Positions 1 through 6,800 of a stretch of 7,534 nt of DNA are shown in pieces. Source of the DNA: JARRKU01 sp050288425 (GTDB lineage: Bacteria > Desulfobacterota > Desulfobacteria > Desulfobacterales > Desulfosarcinaceae); the NCBI GenBank assembly GCA_050288425.1, contig JBNKDU010000155.1:1-7534 (forward strand), in the 5' to 3' direction. How positions within the stretch are numbered: the stretch's first letter is position 1; every line of letters begins with the position of its first letter. The notes beneath the pieces are model-generated. The model worked only from the letters and a program-made list of their open reading frames with translations. It did not search any database and had not been told where the DNA came from. The translations under genes and the position numbers were made by a program.

Positions 1-2
1 TG

Positions 3-3000
3 TCGCAATACCCGCAATGCCACCCGGAGCTTTCGCTGCTGCGCCGCTGCGGCGGGCAACTGGCCGAGGCCCTGACCGGCGCCGCAGATCCTCTGGAACT
101 GCTCTTTCCCGGAGGTTCCATGGAAGAGGCCGAACGCTTCTACCGTGACTCGGTTTTTGCCCGCACGGTCATCCACCAGGCGGGGCAGAGCCTCCAGGCG
201 GTTATCGAACGCCTGCCCATCGGGCGCCAGCTCAAGATCCTGGAAGTGGGCGCCGGCACGGGCGGCCTGACCTCCCATTTACTTCCCCTGTTGCCTGCAC
301 ACCGCACGCGCTACGTGTTTACGGACATCGGAGCGGCCTTCGTGGAGCAGGCCCGCAAGAAGTACGCTGCCTTCGATGGCATGGCATACGAGGTTCTGGA
401 TATCGAGAAGGACCCCATGGCCCAGGGTTTCGAACCCAACAGCTTCGACATCGTGGTGGCGGCCAACTGTCTGCATGCCACCCGCGATATGGGCGCCACC
501 CTGTCCAATGTGCACAAGCTGCTGTCGCCAGGTGGGCTCATGCTGCTGGTCGAGGGCATGCACGACCCGCGCTGGATCGATCTCATCTTCGGGCTGACCG
601 AAGGATGGTGGATGTTCGAAGATATCCAGCGTCGTCCGCACCAGCCGCTGTTGAACGCTGCCGCCTGGAAGAGCGTGGCTGCCGAAAGCGGCTTTACGGA
701 TGTGGCGGTGTTTGGCCAGGCCAAGGCGGCCCTCTTCGATCAAGCGATTGTGGCCGCCCGCGTGCCGCTTGCGGCCGATGGAGCGCACCCGGCTCCGGAC
801 AAGGTTGCCTGGCTGATATTCGCGGACCGTGGCGGCGTGGGCGAGGCCCTCGGCCATGACCTGCGGGAGCGAGGAGACGACTGCCGGCTGGTTTACAAGC
901 AGGCGGACGATCGAAGCGGCGGGACCGGCGAAGGTTCTATAGATGCCGCCAATCCGGCGCACTTTGCGCAAGTGCTGCGGGAATTCGAAGACCTGGAAGC
1001 GACCGGGCGCCGGGCCGTCGTTTACCTGTGGCCCCTGGACGATGAGATCGCCGGGCCGCAAACCGTGCACCATCTTCGTGATGCCCAGGAAGAGCTTTGC
1101 GGCGGGCTTTTGCTGCTCGCCAAAACCCTGGCCGGCAGCCCGGGTGGCCGTCGCCATCCGCTTTGGGTGATCAGTCGCAGGTCGCTGCCCACCGGTACGG
1201 AAGACCGGACGCTGGGGCTCGCCGCCGCCGCGTTGTCGGGTCTGGTCAAGGTCATCGATCTGGAGCATCCCGAGCTGAATTGCCGCCAGGTGGATGTGGA
1301 TCTGAAGGATGACGACGCCGCCCGGACAGCCGAAGTCCTGTTGGCCGAATTCGCAGCCGATGAAGGGGAAACCCAGATTGTCTATCGGGAGGATAACCGA
1401 TGGGTCCCCCGGGTGATCCGGCATGGTGCCGCGCAGAGGGCCGAGAGAGACTGGCTGGCCCTGCCGGAGGACCGGCCCGCGCGCCTGAGCAGCGAAAACC
1501 GAGGCACCCTGGATGGCCTGAAGATTCGCCCGGTGCGCTATACGCCGCCGGGACCGGGTGAGGTGGCGATCCAGGTGCGGGCCACCGGTCTCAACTTCAG
1601 GGATGTCGTGTGTGCCCTGGGCCTGATTGCCGACAACGACGATCCAGGTCTGGAATGTTCCGGTCAGATCGTCGAAGTAGGGGAGGGGGTGGCAGATTTC
1701 GCCGTCGGCGATGCGGTGATTGCCATGTCTCCCGGCGCTTTTTCCACCTTCGTGGTGGCCAAGGCCGCCCTGGTGGTACCCAAGCCGGCCATGATGACCT
1801 TCGAGCAGGCCGCGACGATCCCCATCGCTTTCCTTACCGCCTATCACGGTCTGGTGCAGCTGGCCGATCTGCGCCCCAACGAAAAAGTGCTGATCCACGC
1901 CGCTTCCGGGGGGGTCGGATTAGCGGCCGTGCAGCTGGCCAAGGCATGTGGCGCGCAGATTTTCGGTACCGCCGGCAGCCGCACCAAACGGGCCTATCTG
2001 GAATCCATCGGGGTCGATCACGTTCTCTATTCGCGTTCCCTTGCCTTCGCGGACCGCATACTCGATATCACGGCAGGCGAGGGTGTCGATGTGGTGCTCA
2101 ATTCCCTCAGCGGTGATTTTATCCCGCGAAGCTTTTCGGTTCTGCGCAAGAAGGGGCGTTTCATCGAGATCGGCAAGCGCGATGTATGGACCCGGGAGCA
2201 GGTCTCCGAAATCCGACCGGATGCCTTCTACGCGACATTTGACCTGGCCGCCATGATGGCCGAACAGCCCGAAATGCTGCAACCCACCATGGCAACGTTG
2301 ATGGAAAAATTCAATGCCGGCGAGCTTACCCCGCTACCGGCTTCGATTGTGCCCATGGAGCAGGTCGTGCGCGCCTATCATACCATGCAGCAGGCGCGGC
2401 ATATCGGTAAAATCGTCGTGAATCAGCAGCCCTGGTCCGGTGGACGTCCCATCGACGCGCCCGATGCATTCTCTTCCCGAGGCACCTATCTGATCACCGG
2501 TGGATGCGGGGGCATCGGTCTCAAGCTGGTGCAGTGGCTCTTCGAGAGAGGCGCACGGCACTTTGCGCTCATCGGCCGCAGCAAGCCATCGACCGATGTC
2601 GCCGCCCGCATCTCAGACCTGGAAGGCGCCGGCGCCAATATCCGGCTCGCGCAATGCGATGTGGCCTCGCAAAGCCAGACGGAACAGCTTTTCGAGAAGA
2701 CCCTGCCATCCATGCCGCCACTGCGCGGTGTGTTCCACCTGGCCGGTGCCTTGGACGACGGTGCCCTGATTCATCAAAGCTGGCCGCGCTTCGAAAAAGT
2801 GCTCGCCCCCAAGGTCCTGGGGGGCTGGAACCTGCATTGCCTTACCCGGCAACTGGCCCTGGATTGCTTTGTGATGTTCTCCTCCTGGTCTTCGTTTCTC
2901 GGCTCCCAGGGGCAGGCCAACCACTCGGCCGCCAATGCCTTTTTAGATGCCCTGGCCTGGCAGCGCCGTGCAGAGGGGCTGCCCGCGCTGAGCATCAACT

Positions 3001-3710
3001 GGGGGGCCTGGGCCGAGATCGGCGCTGCCACCAAGGGCGATGCCGCCGAGCACTTGAGACGGCGGGGAATCGGCAGCTTCTCTCCTGAAATGGGCCTGCG
3101 CGCGTTGGGCCGATTGATGAGCCAGGGGGCGGTTCAGGTGGCCGTGACGCCCTTTGACCTTGCAATGTGGCGCAAGTCGAGTCCTGCGGCGCACCGATCC
3201 AGATGGTTCGCACTCCTTGATACCGATGCGCAGGCTGCCCAGGAAGAGTTGGACGGCCAGGTGCCCACCGCGGCGGACCAGCCGCTGGGCGAGATGCTGG
3301 GCGCGGCAGCGTCGGAGAGTGAGCGGCGCCAGGTGTTGGACACTTTTTTGAAGGCCCAGGTGGCGCAGACCCTGCGACTGCCGCTGGCCCGCATCGATGC
3401 CAACAAGCCGTTCAAATCATATGGCATGGATTCCCTGACCGCGCTGGAGTTCCGCAACCGCATCGAATTGGCCACCGGGTTGTCGCTCTCGGCGACGCTG
3501 GTCTTCAATTATCCCACAATCCGTCAGCTTCAAGATTTCCTGCTGGAGAAACTGGCGGATCAGACCCATGGACCCGCCGACGATGCTGATGGGACGGAGG
3601 CGGACAAACCCACCACCACCCCCACCGAAGAAGAGATGCGCGCCCTGCTGGATGAGGTCGAAGCGCTCTCCGAAGAGGACGCCCGGGGGTTGATTGATGA
3701 TGAGCACTGA
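3..3710 (+). CDS. Type I modular polyketide synthase, C-terminal part (cMT-psiKR-ER-KR-ACP), 5' partial
   Basis: This is the back half of a polyketide synthase module that alpha-methylates and reduces a chain held on its own carrier protein. The frame is open from the left edge with no stop, and the residues before the Met at 120 (HPELSLLRRC, then DPLELLFPGGS) are standard sequence leading into a PKS methyltransferase, so the true start lies upstream. Numbering residues from base 3, 1235 are visible: cMT about 40-250 (LEVGAGTGG at 80-88), psi-KR about 266-480, ER about 496-806 (HAASGGVG at 632-639), KR about 824-1050 (TGGCGGIG at 832-839, LDD at 917-919), ACP about 1108-1186 (Ser1144 in GMDSL), and an acidic tail 1208-1235. 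KS, AT and DH are expected upstream. There is no thioesterase, so the chain must be handed on. The oddity is His974 at the KR tyrosine position. It overlaps the next PKS gene by 14 bp, which implies co-transcription. The family assignment is secure; the polyketide made is unknown. Confidence 0.97.
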   Translation, partial: SQYPQCHPELSLLRRCGGQLAEALTGAADPLELLFPGGSMEEAERFYRDSVFARTVIHQAGQSLQAVIERLPIGRQLKILEVGAGTGGLTSHLLPLLPAHRTRYVFTDIGAAFVEQARKKYAAFDGMAYEVLDIEKDPMAQGFEPNSFDIVVAANCLHATRDMGATLSNVHKLLSPGGLMLLVEGMHDPRWIDLIFGLTEGWWMFEDIQRRPHQPLLNAAAWKSVAAESGFTDVAVFGQAKAALFDQAIVAARVPLAADGAHPAPDKVAWLIFADRGGVGEALGHDLRERGDDCRLVYKQADDRSGGTGEGSIDAANPAHFAQVLREFEDLEATGRRAVVYLWPLDDEIAGPQTVHHLRDAQEELCGGLLLLAKTLAGSPGGRRHPLWVISRRSLPTGTEDRTLGLAAAALSGLVKVIDLEHPELNCRQVDVDLKDDDAARTAEVLLAEFAADEGETQIVYREDNRWVPRVIRHGAAQRAERDWLALPEDRPARLSSENRGTLDGLKIRPVRYTPPGPGEVAIQVRATGLNFRDVVCALGLIADNDDPGLECSGQIVEVGEGVADFAVGDAVIAMSPGAFSTFVVAKAALVVPKPAMMTFEQAATIPIAFLTAYHGLVQLADLRPNEKVLIHAASGGVGLAAVQLAKACGAQIFGTAGSRTKRAYLESIGVDHVLYSRSLAFADRILDITAGEGVDVVLNSLSGDFIPRSFSVLRKKGRFIEIGKRDVWTREQVSEIRPDAFYATFDLAAMMAEQPEMLQPTMATLMEKFNAGELTPLPASIVPMEQVVRAYHTMQQARHIGKIVVNQQPWSGGRPIDAPDAFSSRGTYLITGGCGGIGLKLVQWLFERGARHFALIGRSKPSTDVAARISDLEGAGANIRLAQCDVASQSQTEQLFEKTLPSMPPLRGVFHLAGALDDGALIHQSWPRFEKVLAPKVLGGWNLHCLTRQLALDCFVMFSSWSSFLGSQGQANHSAANAFLDALAWQRRAEGLPALSINWGAWAEIGAATKGDAAEHLRRRGIGSFSPEMGLRALGRLMSQGAVQVAVTPFDLAMWRKSSPAAHRSRWFALLDTDAQAAQEELDGQVPTAADQPLGEMLGAAASESERRQVLDTFLKAQVAQTLRLPLARIDANKPFKSYGMDSLTALEFRNRIELATGLSLSATLVFNYPTIRQLQDFLLEKLADQTHGPADDADGTEADKPTTTPTEEEMRALLDEVEALSEEDARGLIDDEH
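120..770 (+). other. C-methyltransferase (cMT) domain of the first PKS
   Basis: This domain transfers a methyl group from S-adenosylmethionine to the alpha carbon of the ACP-bound beta-ketoacyl intermediate. The SAM-binding glycine-rich motif I (LEVGAGTGG, residues 80-88) is intact. It is followed by an acidic strand end (YVFTDIG), FDIVVAANCLHAT with His158, and LLSPGGLMLLVEG with Glu184. A His in the xLHAT motif and a downstream Glu are the catalytic pair described for PKS C-methyltransferases; matching E184 to that Glu is my inference. GLTEGWWMFED closes the typical PKS-MT signature. No key motif is missing, so I expect it to be active. Domain edges are approximate. Confidence 0.93.
798..1440 (+). 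other. Structural pseudo-ketoreductase (psi-KR) subdomain
   Basis: This is the truncated Rossmann-like half that sits between the methyltransferase/DH region and the ER in reducing PKS modules and packs against the catalytic KR. It is recognised from the strand VAWLIFADRGG (from about residue 268), VVYLWPLD, LWVISRR near 388, and the EHPEL box at 421-425. It carries no NADPH-binding TGGxGxxG motif, which is normal for this element, so its role is structural and not catalytic. Boundaries are approximate. Confidence 0.85.
1488..2420 (+). other. Enoyl reductase (ER) domain of the first PKS
   Basis: This is an NADPH-dependent reductase of the zinc-free MDR superfamily that saturates the alpha-beta double bond left by dehydration. 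Diagnostic blocks in order are TGLNFRDVVCALG, GLECSGQIVEVG, the nucleotide-binding HAASGGVGLAAVQLA from His632, VDVVLNSLSGDF, GRFIEIGKRD and the C-terminal HIGKIVV at 800-806. Length and motif order are normal for a PKS ER and I see no degraded motif. Its presence implies a working DH in the same module, outside the window. Because the alpha carbon is methylated here, the ER should also set methyl stereochemistry; I could not assign that from sequence alone. Confidence 0.95.
2472..3150 (+). other. Ketoreductase (KR) domain, B-type LDD motif, His in place of catalytic Tyr
   Basis: This short-chain dehydrogenase fold reduces the beta-keto group with NADPH. The cofactor loop TGGCGGIG (832-839) is intact. 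LDD at 917-919 marks a B-type KR, and the A-type Trp is absent (Leu966 in SSFLGSQ), which agrees. Lys937 (VLAPKVLG), Ser961 (FSSWSS) and Asn978 align with the conserved active-site Lys, Ser and Asn. The position four residues before Asn, normally the proton-donating Tyr in QANYAAANAFLDA, is His974 (QANHSAANAFLDA). My recollection is that His at this place also occurs in some other bacterial PKS KRs, so inactivity should not be assumed. The distal block SINWGAW is normal. Confidence 0.93.
3324..3560 (+). other. Acyl carrier protein (ACP) domain of the first PKS
   Basis: This four-helix carrier holds the growing chain on a 4'-phosphopantetheine arm. The attachment serine is Ser1144 in YGMDSLTALEFRNRI, a fully canonical site. 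The preceding helix (VLDTFLKAQVAQTLRL) and following FNYPTIRQLQDFLLEKL are typical. There is one ACP only, and no thioesterase or reductive release domain follows, so the chain passes to another protein, most simply the one encoded next. Confidence 0.96.
3624..3707 (+). other. Acidic C-terminal tail, putative docking element
   Basis: The last 28 residues of the first PKS (1208-1235) follow a low-complexity Thr/Pro/Asp linker and are predicted helical. They carry twelve Asp/Glu residues against two Arg, including EEEMRALLDEVEALSEEDARGL. Short charged helical tails after a terminal ACP are how many modular PKS subunits recognise the next subunit. The docking role is inference from position, charge and the basic N-terminus of the next protein. 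Confidence 0.6.
3685..3702 (+). promoter_or_regulatory. Overlapping stop/start with weak Shine-Dalgarno; translational coupling site
   Basis: The second gene starts inside the end of the first. Two ATGs stand in tandem at 3697 and 3700, in the +1 frame, with the first gene stopping at 3708-3710. Candidate ribosome binding sequences are GGGGG at 3685-3689 (7 nt before ATG 3697) and AGAGGA at 3674-3679 (17 nt before, rather far). An in-frame TGA at 3691-3693 fixes the upstream limit, leaving only TTG 3694, ATG 3697 and ATG 3700 as starts ahead of the conserved domain. The poor SD plus overlap suggests re-initiation by ribosomes finishing the first gene. Confidence 0.6.
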
Positions 3711-3831
3711 AAAAGACCCTCTGTCCGAGGCCGATATCAGCCGGCGCATCGCCGGGCTGTCGCCCGAAAAGCGCCGTCTCTTGGAAAAACGCCTGGGTCG
3801 CGTCAATCCACAGGAGAAGGCCGAGAGCGGT
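3697..3831 (+). other. Basic N-terminal helix, putative docking element
   Basis: Residues 1-45 precede the KS. The segment ISRRIAGLSPEKRRLLEKRLGR (14-35 including flanks) is amphipathic and carries eight Arg/Lys against two Glu. LSPEKR-LLEKRL resembles linkers seen ahead of KS or condensation domains in multi-protein PKS/NRPS lines. Its charge is opposite to the acidic tail of the upstream protein, which suggests the two ends recognise each other. The function is inferred. Confidence 0.6.
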
Positions 3832-6800
3832 GACGCCATTGCCGTCATCGGCATGGGATGTCGCTTCCCGGGCGGCGTGGACAGCCCGAATGCCTTCTGG
3901 GAACTCCTCCTGGAGGGTCGCAGCGTCATCTCCCGAGTCCCCGATGATCGATGGGACCCGCGGCGATTCCATCCCGCTTTGCTACAGGAGGATGCGGCGC
4001 AATCGGCGATGCGCTGGGGCGGCTATCTGGGACGGGTGGATCGGTTCGACGCCCCTTTTTTCAACATTTCGCCACGCGAAGCAGAACAGATGGATCCCCA
4101 ACAGCGGCTGCTGCTGATGGTCGCCTGGGAAGCATTGGAGTCTGCAGGCCTGAACGCCGACCATCTATCGGGCAGCGCCTCGGGCGTCTTCGTCGGTATC
4201 CACAGTCAGAGCAGCGATTACTACTGGATGCAGATCGCGGATGCCCAAGCCATCGATACCTATACCGCCACGGGCGGCGCGCACAGCATCGTCGCCAACC
4301 GACTCTCCTATTGCTTGAACTTCAGGGGGCCTAGCCTGGCGGTCGACACAGCCTGTTCTTCCTCCCTGGTGGCCCTGCACCTGGCTTGTCAGAGTTTGCG
4401 CAACCGGGAGTGCGATCTGGCGCTGGTGGGCGGCGTCAACCTGATCCTCTCCCCGGAAACGAGTTATGCTTTCTCCAAACTTCAGTTTCTCTCTCCCGAC
4501 GGACAATGCAAGACCTTCGACGCCGCAGCCAATGGCTTTGTGCGCGGCGAGGGATGCGGGGTGCTGGTGTTGCGGCGCAGTGCGGATGCCGTTCGATCCG
4601 GCGATGCCATCCAGGCGATCATTCGCGGTTCGGCTGTCAACCAGGACGGCGCCACCAATGGCCTGACCGCCCCCAATGGGCTCTCCCAGCAGGCGGTGGT
4701 GCGTCAAGCGATCAAGAATGCCGGGGTGGATGCCGACGCGATCACCTTTGTCGAAACCCATGGTACCGGCACCGTACTGGGCGACCCCATCGAGGTCGAG
4801 GCCCTGGATGCGGTTCTGCAAGGCGGTAAAAGCGCTATGGCTCCCTGCTACCTGGGTGCGGTCAAGTCCAATATCGGCCACCTGGAAGCAGCCGCCGGCA
4901 TCGCAGGGATCATCAAAACCGTGCTCTGTCTTCAGCACCGCTTTATCCCCCCCAATGCCAATTTCTCCAAGCTCAATCCGCATATCGATCTGTCGCGCAA
5001 CCGGTTGAAGATCCCGCGCCAAGGCGTTCCATGGGAAGACGGCGGCCAGGGCCGCCTGGGCGGCGTCAGCTCCTTCGGATTCGGCGGCACCAATGCCCAT
5101 GTGGTGCTGCAGGAGGCGCCGCAGCCGGCGCCGCAGGCGCACGGGCAGGGCCAGTTGCCTGGGCTGTTCACGCTTTCGGCGAGAAGCGACGCGGCCCTGA
5201 GAGGCCTGGCCGAAAAATACGGCCGCCATTTGTCTGCCAACCCCGATCTTGGCCTGGACCAGGTGTGCTTCACGGTCAACACCGGCCGCTCTCACTTCGA
5301 TCACCGCCTGGCCGTTGCTGCCGCATCTCTACCGCAATTGGCCAAGGCGTTGTCCGACTTCGGATCGGCTCCAAAAAGCGATATCGTGATCAGCGGAAGG
5401 GCGAGCGGCGCGGCAACCCCCGGCGTCGCCTTCCTGTTTACCGGTCAGGGCAGCCAATATCCAGGCATGGCCCGTGAACTCTACAAATCCCAGCCGCGCT
5501 TTCGGGAGACATTGGGCCGTTGTGATCAAATACTTCGCGACCATCTTAGAAAGCCGCTGCTCGAAGTCCTCTACCCGGATCCGGGAATATCTTCTCCATT
5601 GGACGATACGCTTTACACCCAGCCGGCACTGTTCGCCGTCGAGTATGCCTTGGCCGATTTATGGAATTCCTGGGGAATCGAGCCTGCCGCCGTCATGGGG
5701 CACAGCGTCGGCGAATATGTCGCCGCCTGCCTGGCGGGTGTCTTCAGCCTGGAAGAAGCCCTGGCATTGGTGGCCGCCCGCGCCCGGCTGATGCAGTCTC
5801 TTCCCAGAACGTCCAGGATGCTGGCGGTCCTGGCCGATGCACAGCGCGTGACCGCGTTGGTCGACGCGCATTCGCAAGAGGTGGCCGTGGCCGCCTTCAA
5901 CGGACCGGAAAATACGGTGATTTCCGGGGCCCGCGATGCGGTGACGCAGATCGAGGCCGATCTTCGTTCCCAAGGGATCAGGAGCATCGAATTGGCGGTA
6001 TCCCACGGTTTTCACTCCCCGGCCGTGGACCCGATTCTGAGCGAATTCGAGGAGATTGCTTCCCGGGTAACCTACGCGCCACCGCGCATCGACATGATTT
6101 CCAATGTCACCGGCCGGCCCATCGGCGCCGAAGCGGCCAATGCGGCGTACTGGTGCACGCATATGCGCAAACCGGTGCGTTTCGCGGACAGCCTGCAGAC
6201 GCTTTACGCGCAGGGTTTCAGAGTGTTTTTGGAAGTGGGCCCGAAACCCGTCCTGCTGGGCATGGGCCGCAGCTGCCTGAAACCGTCCGCAAGGGACGAT
6301 CGCCCGGACCCTGTGCATTGGCTTCCCAGTTTGCGCCCGGGCCGTTCGGACCTGCAGCAAATGCTGCAAAGCCTGGGGGAACTGTATGTGTTGGGGCGCC
6401 CCGTCGCGTGGCAGGGATTGAATCCGGCGTATGGCGGCGGGAAAATCGCGCTGCCCACATATGCCTGGCAGGAGGCGCGCTATTGGCTCGCCGATGATAT
6501 CGGCCCATACCAGGCGCCGCATCATCCCCATCCCCGCGTCAACCGCTCTGAGGGCCACAATGCACTGCTGGGGCAACCCCTGGCGTCGGCCATTCCGATT
6601 TTCGAACATCGGATCAGCGGGGAAATGCTGGAGGGCGCCTTCTGCTACAAGGGAGAAGAATGCTTGATTTTTCCGCTCTCCCTGGCCGTTGAAATGGCAC
6701 TGGCCGCAACCGCCGACAGCGTGAAAAACGCCTCGTGGCAACTGGAACACATCGACTACAGCCGGGATCTTGTTCTTTCCAGGCACGCGGAGAGCAAGGT

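Noticed and set aside
120..122. ATG at 120, preceded by GGAGG at 111-115, as the start of the first gene
   Set aside because: The GGAGG is too close to the ATG for a good ribosome site, and the frame is open to the window edge. The residues upstream (HPELSLLRRC, DPLELLFPGGS) are standard conserved PKS sequence before the methyltransferase, so the Met is internal.
798..1440. A second, broken ketoreductase that has lost its NADPH site
   Set aside because: This is the normal structural psi-KR subdomain of reducing PKS modules; the lack of a cofactor motif is expected and is not decay.
279..1898. Long open reading frame on the - strand (539 codons) opposite the cMT, psi-KR and ER region
   Set aside because: It lies wholly opposite a well-recognised PKS coding frame, has low-complexity His/Gly/Gln/Arg-rich translation and matches no family I recognise. 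It is a shadow frame typical of G+C-rich DNA.
4165..5304. Long open reading frame on the - strand (379 codons) opposite the KS domain
   Set aside because: It is antisense to an intact KS with all motifs. The translation is rich in Gly/Ala/Arg/Gln without recognisable domains, so it is a shadow.
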